Below are positions 25,990 to 35,901 of a stretch of DNA of 64,000 nucleotides, piece by piece. Within the stretch, counting starts at the first letter, position 1. The number at the start of each line of letters is the position of its first letter. The position numbers and the translations under genes were made by a program. The DNA comes from Leptospira montravelensis. GTDB lineage: Bacteria > Spirochaetota > Leptospiria > Leptospirales > Leptospiraceae. The stretch lies in NCBI RefSeq assembly GCF_004770045.1, contig NZ_RQFO01000017.1, positions 806,001 through 870,000 of the forward strand, written 5' to 3'. The notes under the pieces are model-generated. The model was not told where the DNA came from. It did no database searches and saw only the letters and a program-made list of their open reading frames with translations.

Positions 25990-26919
25990 TTACTCTTGAA
26001 AGTCGGTAAGTAAGTTTCCCCTTTTATTAGACAAATCGATACGAATGACGGCCGTTCTACCTTCATCCGCATAGGAAAGGTCATCAAAAGATAATTTACG
26101 GGCCATAAAAATTCCCCGACCATGCGTTTTAAAAGCATTCTTTGTCATTGCTTCCACAGACAAATACCTTTGCCAATCAAAACCTTTTCCTTGGTCACTC
26201 ACGCGAATTTCTATCCTTTCTTCATTTTTTTCAAAAGTAACTTTTACAAATTTATCTTTAAATTCGGGAGTATCTAATCTTCTAAAAATTTCTTCCATTA
26301 GTTTGTCATTATCATGAAGTTCCGATTTTTCCTGATAAGAAATACCCAAGTTTCCATGTTCAATCGCATTGTTTAAAATTTCCATAATGCCAGTTAACAC
26401 ACGTTCGGGGTCTGGACATGCATTGGCAAGTAACGGTGCTAATTCATGTGACTCACGGATAGAACGAATGCGAAACTCACCAGTGATCATATGCCTAAGT
26501 GCACCCATACCTTTATGAAGGTCTTCTTTTGCACGTTGCAGTTTGATAAAATGTTCTACTGCTGTTTGTACAATACGAACGAGTAAAGTTCTAGAATAAG
26601 GTTTTGTAAGATAATAAAATGCACCTGCATCCAATCCTTCTGTCATATCTGTGACGGAACTCATAGCAGTTTGAAAGATTACAGGAATATCTTTATACTT
26701 TTCTGATCTCTTGATTTTTTTTAGAAGTTCAATCCCATCCATTTTGGGCATTAGTCGATCCAATATAATTGCATGAAATAATGTAGAATCGGAACTAAGG
26801 ATTTGGAATGCCTCTTCCCCATCTTTTGCTTTTACAACATTAAAGCCTTTGTCAGAGAGAGATTCATCAATGATCATCAAATTGATCATCTCATCATCCA
26901 CTGCGAGTAAGTTAATCAT
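25990..26919 (-). CDS. Response regulator fused to an RsbW-like ATPase domain
   Basis: 309 residues from the ATG at 26917-26919, which overlaps the kinase stop as ATGA and has aagga 5 nt upstream; the frame continues seven codons further. Residues 1-~120 are a receiver domain (LAVDDE, phospho-acceptor in ILDRLMPKMDG, Lys in LTKPYS). The C-terminal half is a GHKL ATPase of the anti-sigma/serine-kinase type (EILNNAIEHGNLG, DQGKGFDW, GRGIFMA). This pairing lets phosphorylation control a partner-switching module, and the STAS proteins at 49264 and 58193 are possible targets. It is coupled to the hybrid-type kinase upstream, its likely phosphodonor. Confidence 0.87.
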   Translation of the reverse strand: MINLLAVDDEMINLMIIDESLSDKGFNVVKAKDGEEAFQILSSDSTLFHAIILDRLMPKMDGIELLKKIKRSEKYKDIPVIFQTAMSSVTDMTEGLDAGAFYYLTKPYSRTLLVRIVQTAVEHFIKLQRAKEDLHKGMGALRHMITGEFRIRSIRESHELAPLLANACPDPERVLTGIMEILNNAIEHGNLGISYQEKSELHDNDKLMEEIFRRLDTPEFKDKFVKVTFEKNEERIEIRVSDQGKGFDWQRYLSVEAMTKNAFKTHGRGIFMARKLSFDDLSYADEGRTAVIRIDLSNKRGNLLTDFQE

Positions 26920-28532
26920 CGGAGTCCTTCGCGAGAACAAGGAATTAACATAGTAAAAATTGCTCCCTTTGTTTCATGGTTCTCGGCATACAACAAACCG
27001 TGGTGATCATTCACAATTTCTCTAGAAATGGACAAACCGAGCCCTGTTCCTTTTGTTCCTGCTTTCACTTGTTTGGATTGGATGAATTTTTCAAAAATTT
27101 TATCCAAGTCTTCGGGAGGAATTCCCGGTCCAAAATCACGAATCTGTATTCCGATACCATTGACATATGACTGAGTTTTTCTCGGAATAAATTCTCTTCT
27201 GACCATACTAATTTCAATATTAGTGTCATTTGGAATGAATTTTAGTGCATTTGAGAGAATATTTCGTATCACCTGCTGGATCCTTTCGTAGTCGAACTCG
27301 GCTTCCCAACGTTCTTCCTTCTCTAATAGAACAACTGTAATCCCTCTTTTTTCCAAAATGACTCGCATTTCGTTAATTACAAATTTAGTGGTTTCTTTCA
27401 GACAATTTTTCTCAAATAAATATCTCATTTTGCCTGATTCTAATTTGGCAATATCTAATAGATTTTCAAGTAAACCTAGCAAGCGTTTACCGGAAGAATC
27501 GATAATCTGAAAATATTCTTTGATTTTCTCTGGTGAAACCGTTGCTGATTTTTCTTCCCCTAGTTCAGCATAACTTAAAATAGCGTGGATCGGTGTTTTT
27601 AATTCATGAGAGATATTTGCTAAAAAGAGAGACTTCATATAAGAGGCTTCTTCAGCAATATTTTTGGACATTTTTAAGTCCATTGTTTGGCTTTCAACCA
27701 ACTCTTCTAAATGATTTCTATATTGGTATAATTCTTCTTCTTGGATTTTCCTTTGACTAATGTCTCTTAGAATTCCTGTAAACATTTTCCCTGATTTAGT
27801 TTTGAATTCGCCGACAGATAATTCACATGGAAAAATTTCACCTGACTTCCGTAGTGCGATAAGTTCCCTACCGACTCCAATGATATGCTGAGTCCCTGTG
27901 GCCTTATATCGTCGCAAGTATTCATCATGTTTTTCTTTGTATTCAGGTGGAATGATCATCGTAACGTTTTTGCCAATCACTTCATCATGTGAATAACCAA
28001 AAGTAATTTCAGCGGTTTTGTTAAAAAATTGGATAATACCGTCATCGTTGATGATGATAATGGAATCGGCAGCATTTTGTGCCATCGAAAGGAATCTAGA
28101 CTCACTTTCTAAAAATGCATTCTCTAAACGTTTTCTTTCAGTGATGTCCCTATGGTTGGACATGATATATCCTTCATAGAGAACTACAAACCTAACTTCC
28201 ACATGACGAATGTTTGGTTCTACACCATAAGAGTATTCTTTCCAAAATACTTGGCTTTTTTTCTCAGATAAATATGCCAATGCTTCTGCTGCGATTTCAC
28301 GTAAGTAAGGAGGAAGACCCACATCAATATGTTTGCCAAGTAAGGTTTCTGGTTTGTCGCCAATGTTCACAAACCTGGAAGATTTATAATCAACAATGAT
28401 TCCGTCTCTGTTGATCTTGAGCCAAAAATCAGGATTGGACCGGAGTAGGTTTTCCAATTCCCGAAGTACAGCTTCCGGTGGAAAGTCGGAAGGATTCTGC
28501 CAAATACGGGCAAATGAAGAATTTGGTGCCAT
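26916..28532 (-). CDS. PAS-domain sensor histidine kinase
   Basis: 538 residues, cytoplasmic (no membrane segment). Two PAS domains (about 20-130 and 135-255, each ending in a DITERK- or DISQRK-type junction), a short coiled coil, the phospho-acceptor box LANISHELKTPIHAIL, and a complete ATPase domain (N box NILSNALKF, G boxes DFGPGIPP and GTKGTGLGLS). It senses an intracellular cue, perhaps redox or a ligand bound in PAS. Its stop overlaps the start of the response-regulator/RsbW fusion gene, the obvious partner. Upstream it faces pyrD over a 100-nt divergent spacer. Confidence 0.92.
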   Translation of the reverse strand: MAPNSSFARIWQNPSDFPPEAVLRELENLLRSNPDFWLKINRDGIIVDYKSSRFVNIGDKPETLLGKHIDVGLPPYLREIAAEALAYLSEKKSQVFWKEYSYGVEPNIRHVEVRFVVLYEGYIMSNHRDITERKRLENAFLESESRFLSMAQNAADSIIIINDDGIIQFFNKTAEITFGYSHDEVIGKNVTMIIPPEYKEKHDEYLRRYKATGTQHIIGVGRELIALRKSGEIFPCELSVGEFKTKSGKMFTGILRDISQRKIQEEELYQYRNHLEELVESQTMDLKMSKNIAEEASYMKSLFLANISHELKTPIHAILSYAELGEEKSATVSPEKIKEYFQIIDSSGKRLLGLLENLLDIAKLESGKMRYLFEKNCLKETTKFVINEMRVILEKRGITVVLLEKEERWEAEFDYERIQQVIRNILSNALKFIPNDTNIEISMVRREFIPRKTQSYVNGIGIQIRDFGPGIPPEDLDKIFEKFIQSKQVKAGTKGTGLGLSISREIVNDHHGLLYAENHETKGAIFTMLIPCSREGLR

Positions 28533-28632
28533 ACAGTAAAGTCCTGATAATGAGTCTCTGAAAGAACGCTATTTTCGGAAAGAAATTGTAAGAAATGAGT
28601 GCGAAAAAAGAATCAACGTTAAGGTTCTCCTC

Positions 28633-29706
28633 TTGTTCTACAATCACCTGATCAAACCAATCCTATTTCATTTAGATCCGGAATCTGCGCACCACTTAGC
28701 CGCAACATTCCTTTCACTTTCACAAAAAATCCCTTTTTTCTATAAGACTCTAGCTTCTATATTCCAATACAAATCCAAACGGTTAGAACAAACCATCCAA
28801 GGAATCCATTTCCCCAATCCATTAGGACTTGCCGCAGGTTTCGACAAAACAGCAGAACTTTTCCCCACAATGATTCATATGGGATTCGGGTACATTGAAG
28901 TAGGAACCATCACTGCCAAAAAACAACCAGGCAATGACAAACCCAGACTCTTCCGTTATCCCAAACACAAAGCCCTCATCAACCGAATGGGATTTAATAA
29001 CCCAGGCGCAGATATCGCGGAAACCAATATAAAGAATCAACAAAAGTTGGGAGTGCGTGGTATCAATGCCGGTAAATCAAAAGTCACAGAATTAGAAAAT
29101 GCTGTTGGTGATTATGTTTATACTTTGAAGAAGTTGGTTCCTTATGGGGATTATGCTGTGATCAATATCAGCTCACCAAACACTCCCGGATTACGATCTC
29201 TCCAATCCAAAAAAACATTAATTGATCTTATCGAAGGAATCCAATCTGCTTTTGATCACAAATTTCCCATTCCTTTGTATTTAAAATTTGCTCCCGACTT
29301 AACAGAAGAAGAGTTAATCGAAAATTTAAAAGTATGTTTGGATTATAAAATCAGTGGTGTCATTCTGACTAACACTACACTTAACAAAGAAGTACTCGGA
29401 GAAACCAATCCAGAAGAAGGTGGACTTTCCGGTGGACCTCTTTTTGAAAGATCCCTTCACTTTGTTTCCTTAGCTTATAAAACTCTAAAAGGAACAATTC
29501 CTATCATTGGTGTGGGAGGAATCGACTCAGGGGAAAAAGCAAAACGTATGATCGAAGCTGGGGCCAACCTCATCCAAATTTATACAGGTTATATCTACGA
29601 AGGACCATTTCTTCCTTACCAAATTTGTTCTTATCTCGACAAAGTGATCCAACAAAAGAAACTCTCCAATATCTCCGAACTTGTAGGAACCGGAAATCCA
29701 TTATGA
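28633..29706 (+). CDS. pyrD: Dihydroorotate dehydrogenase (quinone), class 2
   Basis: 357 residues from a TTG at 28633. It oxidises dihydroorotate to orotate with FMN and passes electrons to membrane quinone in pyrimidine synthesis. The class 2 marks are present: an N-terminal helical extension (FYNHLIKPILFHLDPESAHH) for the quinone tunnel, the block PLGLAAGFDKTAE, INRMGFNN, the active-site serine in INISSPNTPGLR and the FMN phosphate site VGGIDSGEKA. The TTG is chosen because the extension begins exactly there; taagg lies about 10 nt upstream. It overlaps the methyltransferase gene by 4 nt. Confidence 0.95.
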   Translation: MFYNHLIKPILFHLDPESAHHLAATFLSLSQKIPFFYKTLASIFQYKSKRLEQTIQGIHFPNPLGLAAGFDKTAELFPTMIHMGFGYIEVGTITAKKQPGNDKPRLFRYPKHKALINRMGFNNPGADIAETNIKNQQKLGVRGINAGKSKVTELENAVGDYVYTLKKLVPYGDYAVINISSPNTPGLRSLQSKKTLIDLIEGIQSAFDHKFPIPLYLKFAPDLTEEELIENLKVCLDYKISGVILTNTTLNKEVLGETNPEEGGLSGGPLFERSLHFVSLAYKTLKGTIPIIGVGGIDSGEKAKRMIEAGANLIQIYTGYIYEGPFLPYQICSYLDKVIQQKKLSNISELVGTGNPL

Positions 29707-30902
29707 CACAAACCAATCCCGGTACAAAAATCTGCACCCACTTCGGAACTTGTGGCGGTTGTAATTATCTAGACATTGATTACACCAAAGAACTTCGAAA
29801 AAAAGAACAAAACATCAAAGAACTTTTTAAAACGTATCGCCACTTAGAATTTCGTACCATAGTTCCAAGCCCTTCTCCTGAGAAATACCGTCACAAAATC
29901 CAACTTCCTTTTGGAAGGAGGATCATTGGAAACAAAACTCTTCTAACTTTGGGTCTCTTTAATAAGGAATCCACATTTGTCCTAGACCAAACCGAATGCG
30001 ATATCCAAGATCCGGGTCTTACAGAAATTGCACTAGCCGTCAAACAATGGGCTAGGCGAGAAGGACTTCTTCCTTATAACGAAAAATCTAGACGTGGGAT
30101 GATGAAATACCTTGTGGCTAGAAAGTCCTTTTCCACAGGAGAAATCATTTTAGGAATTGTTACGGCAAAAGAAGATATTCCACATGCCAAAGATGCTTCC
30201 AAAAGACTTCACACAGCGATTCAAAACCGAATTGGTAAAACAGGAAAGTTTGGTAAAATAGTCGGAATCATCCAAAACATCAATACCAAACACACCACAA
30301 TGGCACTGGGTCGCGAAGAACATTTGTTATGGGGTAGACCCTACATCCACGAACATTTTGGAAAACATAAATTCCGCGTGGGCCTTTCTACTTTTTTACA
30401 AGTAAACCCTATCCAAACCCCAAGTTTGTACAATTTGGTTTTGGATGAAATCGAACCAAACTCCCGTGTCATTGATGCGTATTCAGGGATTGGAACCATT
30501 TCGTTTTGGATTTCAGGAAATTGTAAAGAAGTGATGGGGATCGAAGAAAATCCCAATTCTCATCGAACTGCATTGGAATCTATTAAGTATAACAAAGTAC
30601 ACAATGTACGGTTTCGCAAAGGTAGAGTGGCCGAAGTTCTACCAAGTTTATTTGGAAAAAACTATGATACCTTAGTTCTTGATCCACCGCGCACAGGACT
30701 CGGAGTCGAAGTAGCAGAAACTATTTTGGGAATGGGTTTTAAAAAAATAGTCTATGTATCTTGTGATCCAATGAGTCTCAGAGAGGACACAAACCTTCTG
30801 GCAAGACAGTACTTCCTAAATTCAGTGCAACCTGTGGATATGTTTCCAAGAACCGACCACGTTGAAACCGTAGCCGTTTTTAGGAATAAAAACCTCACAT
30901 AA
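29703..30902 (+). CDS. 23S rRNA (uracil-5-)-methyltransferase, TrmA/RlmD family
   Basis: 399 residues from the ATG at 29703, which overlaps the pyrD stop as ATGA; the frame is open upstream inside pyrD. The N-terminal cysteines (ICTHFGTCGGCNY) with a later Cys (QTECDI) are those binding a [4Fe-4S] cluster in RlmD-like enzymes. The SAM site is VIDAYSGIGTISFWIS, followed by LDPPRTGLG and the catalytic Cys in YVSCDPMSL. The PRTDHVETV near the C terminus carries the general base. It makes 5-methyluridine in 23S rRNA (or tRNA); RlmC, RlmD and TrmA cannot be separated by eye. There is no TRAM domain, which fits a short type. Confidence 0.88.
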   Translation: MTQTNPGTKICTHFGTCGGCNYLDIDYTKELRKKEQNIKELFKTYRHLEFRTIVPSPSPEKYRHKIQLPFGRRIIGNKTLLTLGLFNKESTFVLDQTECDIQDPGLTEIALAVKQWARREGLLPYNEKSRRGMMKYLVARKSFSTGEIILGIVTAKEDIPHAKDASKRLHTAIQNRIGKTGKFGKIVGIIQNINTKHTTMALGREEHLLWGRPYIHEHFGKHKFRVGLSTFLQVNPIQTPSLYNLVLDEIEPNSRVIDAYSGIGTISFWISGNCKEVMGIEENPNSHRTALESIKYNKVHNVRFRKGRVAEVLPSLFGKNYDTLVLDPPRTGLGVEVAETILGMGFKKIVYVSCDPMSLREDTNLLARQYFLNSVQPVDMFPRTDHVETVAVFRNKNLT

Positions 30903-32448
30903 CATCCATTACAAACTCTGAGGCTTTTTTACTAAAAGCCATAATGGTAAAACTTGGATCCACACTTACGCCTGTAGGAAAAACAGAAGAGTCTGCGACA
31001 AACAAGTTCTCAAATCCATGCACTTGGTGACGAGAATTCACAACAGAAGTTTCGCTCGATTTTCCCATCCGGCACCCGCCTGCAGGATGGGGGGCCGCCA
31101 TTGGAAATTCCGCAGGCCTCCAGGCCAGAGCATCAATTTCTTCTTTTTTAGGCATTTTGGAATATTTACGAAGTTTCATACCCGCTAGGAAAACTTCTTT
31201 GGCACCTGCTTCAAAATTTAACTTCATCTGTTTGTATGTCAGGTCACTAAAGATTTGTTTGGTGACCTTTCCAAATGGATAATTGATTTTTCTTTTTCCA
31301 AACAGATCCACTTCGATGGAACCAAGTTCCCCGTCCACATCGTCAATCCAACCAATGGTCCCACCTAAATGTTCCATTTGTTTCATATAAGTATAATGGT
31401 CTTTTCCAAAACTGGGAACGAGGGCCGCAAGAGTAGCAGGTTGTAATTGGTTTGGCATTAACATATACCCGCCCTCTTTGTACTTTCCATTTTGGTATCT
31501 AGCCAAACGAAAATCCTCCACTCCATAAGCTGCAGGAATGTTTCTCCATTGGATGATGGGTTCTTCAAATAAGGCATGTACCATGGGAGATGGATTGATT
31601 GCTAAATACTCACCAAGTGCAGGTAACCTTCTTTTTAGGCCATTGCGAAGTAAAAAAGTAGAACTACCAAATCCACCTGCCGAAACACAAACCGCTTTGG
31701 ATTGAAAAATTACCTTTGTCGCAGTCGGTCGCAAAGTTCTTCGATCAATCACAACAGCTTCGAGGCCTGCGACTTTCCTACCTTGGAAAATTAATTTTTC
31801 TGCCCGAAGGTCTGTATACACATCGGTTCCGAGTAACACTGCCCTTGGGATATGAGTCACAAGTTGTGATTGTTTGGCTCCAAACATACAACCTTGCATA
31901 CAATGGCCAGATTTCTGACAGTTTTTTCTTGCCTGTGGGACGGCATGACCCTCCCAACCTAATCTTCGTGAGGCGCTTCGAAACAGTCGATTCATCGGAT
32001 TAAAGGATTCTTCACCCGCCGGTGTTACATGAAGGTCAGCTTCCAATTCCGGCCAATAGGAATGTAGATCTTCGGGAAGGTGATTTTCCATTCCGTACTT
32101 ACGATTCCATAATAACAACCGGTCATCCGGTGTACGGTAACTATCAGCCCAGTAATGAACCGATGCCCCACCCAGATTGTTTCCGTACACGAGGTTGATT
32201 CCACCATCTGCTGTGGTATGAAAATTTCTCTCGGCTGAAACTTTGCCACCCATATTGAGTTCATGGTTATCAAAAGTACCTGTGTGATAGTTTCCGCCTT
32301 GTTCGATAAGGGCGACTTTAATTCCTTTTTTAGAAAGTTCGTAGGCCATTGTCGACCCACCACATCCCGATCCAATGACCACTACATCCACAATGATGGT
32401 TTCATTCTTCGCATAACTTTTGTAATCGCGGTAAATTCCAGACTTCAT
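30895..32448 (-). CDS. GMC-family FAD oxidoreductase (second Tat-partner dehydrogenase)
   Basis: 517 residues from the ATG at 32446-32448 (aaggaag 7 nt upstream; the frame extends six codons further). FAD motif GSGCGGS, GMC signature NLGGASVHYW and C-terminal HPAGGCRMG with VSVDPSFTIMA are intact. Cys177-x5-Cys183-x3-Cys187 and the following AKQSQLVT repeat the pattern of the GMC protein at 20396-21937, so both belong to the same subfamily and perhaps hold an iron-sulfur cluster. It lies 1 nt after a small-subunit gene with a Tat-like signal. It should oxidise an alcohol in the periplasm. The stop overlaps the convergent methyltransferase gene by 8 nt. Confidence 0.87.
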   Translation of the reverse strand: MKSGIYRDYKSYAKNETIIVDVVVIGSGCGGSTMAYELSKKGIKVALIEQGGNYHTGTFDNHELNMGGKVSAERNFHTTADGGINLVYGNNLGGASVHYWADSYRTPDDRLLLWNRKYGMENHLPEDLHSYWPELEADLHVTPAGEESFNPMNRLFRSASRRLGWEGHAVPQARKNCQKSGHCMQGCMFGAKQSQLVTHIPRAVLLGTDVYTDLRAEKLIFQGRKVAGLEAVVIDRRTLRPTATKVIFQSKAVCVSAGGFGSSTFLLRNGLKRRLPALGEYLAINPSPMVHALFEEPIIQWRNIPAAYGVEDFRLARYQNGKYKEGGYMLMPNQLQPATLAALVPSFGKDHYTYMKQMEHLGGTIGWIDDVDGELGSIEVDLFGKRKINYPFGKVTKQIFSDLTYKQMKLNFEAGAKEVFLAGMKLRKYSKMPKKEEIDALAWRPAEFPMAAPHPAGGCRMGKSSETSVVNSRHQVHGFENLFVADSSVFPTGVSVDPSFTIMAFSKKASEFVMDVM

Positions 32449-32449
32449 C

Positions 32450-32977
32450 TTAAACTTCCTTTCCATTCACCAAATTTTGGTAGTGGATTCTGGATTCGCT
32501 CCATTTCTCAGGAGGATTGCCAAAAGGACCTGGATAAGAAATTTGCGGCCAAGTCGACTTGTGACCATAATAAACCAAACAAACCAAAAGTTTTAAATTT
32601 CCAACCACGGCACGGACGATATCCGAATCTGTCTCTGCCAAAAGAGATAAAAGTTCTTCTCGTTTTTCTTTGGAAAGACTGGAAAAAAAACTAAAATATC
32701 CATAAAAGAGGGGAAGGTATTCCAAAACCATCACTGCCGAATGAAAGTCTTCCTGGATCTCTTCGGAAACAAAATACAACTCTTCATCCAATCTTCGCAT
32801 AACATTTGCTTCATCTAAACTAGGCATTCCCGGTTCAGAAACAGGAAGTACAACTTCAGAAAAAGCAGTCACCGTTCCCCTTTCTGAATCACTAAAATAA
32901 AAAAATCGAATTTTGGATTTGATGCCCGCACAAAAAACTAAGAGAGCTAAAAAGGATTTTCTAGAGATAGAGTACAT
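32450..32977 (-). CDS. Small subunit of a GMC dehydrogenase with Tat-like signal
   Basis: 175 residues. The N terminus SISRKSFLALLVFCAG fits a Tat signal in which the second arginine is lysine. The body is helical and ends VYYGHKSTWPQISYPGP, the same YPGP-type end as the protein at 21930-22496. Gene order (small subunit then GMC, 1-nt gap) is also the same. It is thus the export and maturation partner of the GMC protein. Overall identity to the other small subunit is low, so the two modules diverged long ago. It overlaps the nitrilase-like gene by 17 nt. Confidence 0.65.
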   Translation of the reverse strand: MYSISRKSFLALLVFCAGIKSKIRFFYFSDSERGTVTAFSEVVLPVSEPGMPSLDEANVMRRLDEELYFVSEEIQEDFHSAVMVLEYLPLFYGYFSFFSSLSKEKREELLSLLAETDSDIVRAVVGNLKLLVCLVYYGHKSTWPQISYPGPFGNPPEKWSESRIHYQNLVNGKEV

Positions 32978-34109
32978 AGATTCTTCCTTGGTTTTTTTCT
33001 TCTTTCACAACATTGATTACTGGTTTTCCCCCGAGATTTAGGAAAGCATCCCCACTAGCAGCTAAATCCCAAATTTCACCTCGGAAAAATACATTAATTC
33101 CTGCTTTTACCTTTGGATCTTTCAGGCGACCATGCATTGCATATTTTTTCCAAGCAGTTCGTTCGGAAATAACACCTATGTCTTTGGGATCCACATCTTT
33201 TGGATTCGCATAACCGTTGTAACCTTGCCATTTAACGTTCCAGGCGTCTGTTGGGGATACAAACGAAGGAACGGCAAGAAGGTCCGATTCTGATTTTTTA
33301 AACTCCGTATATACTTCTGGAAACCAAGAATCAGCACAAACCATCGTGTATAGTTTCCCAAGTGAGGTTTGGTAACTCGGATTTTCAGCCAACTTCCCTT
33401 CTTTGAGAAATTCTTTTTCGTCGGTAATGGGAAATAGTTTTCTTACGATTTGGTCATCCACTCTTCCATCGGGATGAAAATAAAAACTTACGTTTTCCAA
33501 AGGCCCATCTGTCGGTGTGATTTTTCCTTCTATGACTTTGGGATGGGGCAAAACAATGGAACCTGCGACAATGGAAACTCGATACTCACGGGCGAGTTTA
33601 GCAAAAACAGTTTGGTACCTATCAGTCATTTGCCAAGCTTTCATTCGAAAGAGTGTTTCTTTTAAAGTATCAGAAGAATAAGAACTGCTAAAGAGATAAT
33701 GCCAAAGAAAGGAACCAAGGTTATGTTTTACCAAAACTTCCATTGCTTCTTGGATTGTATTGGTTGCAAAAACGGATTTGTCCTCGGCGGTCACTACGAG
33801 CCAAGTTCCAATATACTCGGGTAAAACAACGATACTACGATCTATAAAAAGAAGATCATTTTCCTTTGCTATCCGAAAGTATTCGTTCAAAGCCAAATAA
33901 AAACTATCTTCTGTTGCGTAACTATATTTGTTAAGATACGGTTCCATTCCCAGAAAACTTCCCCGTTTTCCTTTTCCCTCTTTTTGGATGTATACCTTTG
34001 GATTGGGAACGTTTTTGGAGATTTCCTCTTGAGGAACAATATGTTTTTGGCAGTGGATCGTAAAAACTGTAATGGTTACAAAAACAGAAAAAGAAACGGG
34101 AAAACGCAT
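32961..34109 (-). CDS. Nitrilase-superfamily (carbon-nitrogen hydrolase) lipoprotein
   Basis: 382 residues. A signal sequence ending TIHC places a lipidated Cys at residue 20, so the enzyme is outside the cytoplasm, unlike most nitrilases. The Glu-Lys-Cys triad is visible as Glu98 (VVLPEY), Lys224 (IVRKLFPI) and Cys258 (MVCADSW). Family members hydrolyse or transfer acyl groups from amides and nitriles; envelope members include apolipoprotein N-acyltransferase, but this one lacks its membrane helices. It is the first gene of a three-gene unit with the Tat/GMC pair and overlaps the small-subunit gene by 17 nt. The substrate is unknown. Confidence 0.82.
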   Translation of the reverse strand: MRFPVSFSVFVTITVFTIHCQKHIVPQEEISKNVPNPKVYIQKEGKGKRGSFLGMEPYLNKYSYATEDSFYLALNEYFRIAKENDLLFIDRSIVVLPEYIGTWLVVTAEDKSVFATNTIQEAMEVLVKHNLGSFLWHYLFSSSYSSDTLKETLFRMKAWQMTDRYQTVFAKLAREYRVSIVAGSIVLPHPKVIEGKITPTDGPLENVSFYFHPDGRVDDQIVRKLFPITDEKEFLKEGKLAENPSYQTSLGKLYTMVCADSWFPEVYTEFKKSESDLLAVPSFVSPTDAWNVKWQGYNGYANPKDVDPKDIGVISERTAWKKYAMHGRLKDPKVKAGINVFFRGEIWDLAASGDAFLNLGGKPVINVVKEEKNQGRIYVLYL

Positions 34110-34190
34110 CCACCAAATCTACTACACAATTTCGTTTCAGACAATATTTAATTGTGTTCTTGGTTTTTTCTTTTATTTTGACCTTATTCT

Positions 34191-35399
34191 ATGAAAGAGA
34201 AACCTGCTCCCAAAAAAATCGTTCTCGCTTACTCCGGAGGACTCGATACTTCCGTCATCCTGGCTTGGTTGAAAGATACCTATGGTTGTGAAGTCATTGC
34301 TTTTTGTGCCGATGTCGGTCAAAAAGAAGAACTTACAGGCCTAGAAGAAAAAGGAAAAAATACCGGAGCTTCCAAAGTGTACATCCAAGACCTACGTTTG
34401 GAATTTGCACGTGACTTTATTTTCCCTGCGATTCGGGGAAATGCCATTTATGAAATGCGTTATTTACTCGGAACCTCAATGGCACGTCCTCTCATTGCTA
34501 AAGCAATGGCGGAAGTGGCTACCAAAGAAGGCGCCGATGCATTTTCACATGGAGCAACAGGAAAAGGAAACGACCAAGTTCGTTTTGAACTCACTTTCAA
34601 AGCACTTTCGCCTAACTTACAAATCATCGCTCCTTGGAGAACTTGGAATTTTGGTGGGCGTGCAGATCTTATTGAATACGCAAAGAAAAAAGGAATTCCA
34701 GTTCCTGTAACAGCTGCTAAACCATATAGTATGGATAGAAACTTAATGCACCTTTCCTTTGAAGGTGGAATTTTAGAAGATCCATACAATGAACCTAAAG
34801 AAGATATGTTTATCTTAACCGTATCTCCCGAAAAAGCACCAGACAAACCAACTTATCTAGAATTGGATTTTGAAAATGGGGATTGTGTTGCCATCGATGG
34901 AAAAAAACTAAACCCACTCGAAGTGATGGAAACCTTAAATGACTTAGGTGGAAAAAATGGTGTGGGTCGAGTTGACATCGTTGAGAACCGACTTGTAGGT
35001 ATTAAATCTCGCGGAGTGTATGAAACTCCAGGTGGAACTATCCTTCATATCGCACACCGCGATTTAGAATCCATCACACTTGATCGTGACACCCAACACA
35101 AAAAAGATGAACTCTCTCAAGAGTTTGCTCGTTACATTTACAATGGCCAATGGTATTCCAACCAAATGAATGCTTTACGCGCATATATGGATTACACACA
35201 AAAATATGTGAATGGAACCGTACGAATTAAATTGTACAAAGGAAGTTGCACAGTTGTGGGACGAAAATCCAACAAATCGCTATACAATGCAGGACTATCT
35301 ACATTCGAAAAAGAAGAATTGTACAACCAATATGATGCCGAAGGATTTATCAACCTTTACGGTCTGCCTATGAAAGAGTGGGCAAGGGTAAACAAATAA
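34191..35399 (+). CDS. argG: Argininosuccinate synthase
   Basis: 402 residues, the usual length. It joins citrulline and aspartate with ATP in arginine synthesis. The P-loop-like [11 protein letters not shown] at the N terminus, [15 protein letters not shown] and the [15 protein letters not shown] block are diagnostic. Cytoplasmic homotetramer. No ribosome binding site is evident upstream of the ATG, but the conserved N terminus leaves little doubt. It is followed after 1 nt by coaD, so the two are co-transcribed although the pathways are unrelated. Confidence 0.97.
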   Translation: MKEKPAPKKIVLAYSGGLDTSVILAWLKDTYGCEVIAFCADVGQKEELTGLEEKGKNTGASKVYIQDLRLEFARDFIFPAIRGNAIYEMRYLLGTSMARPLIAKAMAEVATKEGADAFSHGATGKGNDQVRFELTFKALSPNLQIIAPWRTWNFGGRADLIEYAKKKGIPVPVTAAKPYSMDRNLMHLSFEGGILEDPYNEPKEDMFILTVSPEKAPDKPTYLELDFENGDCVAIDGKKLNPLEVMETLNDLGGKNGVGRVDIVENRLVGIKSRGVYETPGGTILHIAHRDLESITLDRDTQHKKDELSQEFARYIYNGQWYSNQMNALRAYMDYTQKYVNGTVRIKLYKGSCTVVGRKSNKSLYNAGLSTFEKEELYNQYDAEGFINLYGLPMKEWARVNK

Positions 35400-35400
35400 G

Positions 35401-35883
35401 ATGAAAAATATCGCCGTATATCCAGGTTCTTTTGATCCGTTCACAAACGGTCATCTCGACATCATACGGCGAGCTCATCCGTTATTCGAAGAGATCATTA
35501 TTGCTGTTGCAATCAATTCCAAAAAAACTTCCCTATTTTCCCCAGAAGAACGAGTGGAAATGATAGGGAAAGTTTTTAAAGGTTGGGACAAAATCAAAAT
35601 CGATACCTTCGAAGGCCTAACTGTAGATTATTGCAAAGAAAAAAATTCTCGTGTGATTTTACGCGGGCTTCGTGCGGTCACAGATTTTGATTACGAATAT
35701 GCGATTTCACTGATGAATAAAAAATTGGCTCCAGAAATCGAAACATATTTTTTAATGGCGGACAATGAATACTCTTTTGTCTCCTCTACTATCGTCAAAG
35801 AAGTAGCAAGACATGGAAGAGCCGTTTCTAACCAAGTTCCAGACATTGTGGGCGAAGCCCTTACCAAAAAATTCTCCGTTTAA
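35401..35883 (+). CDS. coaD: Phosphopantetheine adenylyltransferase
   Basis: 160 residues, the usual length. It transfers AMP from ATP to 4'-phosphopantetheine in coenzyme A synthesis. The nucleotidyltransferase motif [15 protein letters not shown] with its xxGH core, [14 protein letters not shown] and the C-terminal [12 protein letters not shown] are characteristic. Cytoplasmic. It starts 1 nt after argG and is followed after 18 nt by the antiporter gene. Confidence 0.97.
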   Translation: MKNIAVYPGSFDPFTNGHLDIIRRAHPLFEEIIIAVAINSKKTSLFSPEERVEMIGKVFKGWDKIKIDTFEGLTVDYCKEKNSRVILRGLRAVTDFDYEYAISLMNKKLAPEIETYFLMADNEYSFVSSTIVKEVARHGRAVSNQVPDIVGEALTKKFSV

Positions 35884-35901
35884 GGAGAAAATGAGGATTC
35901 T

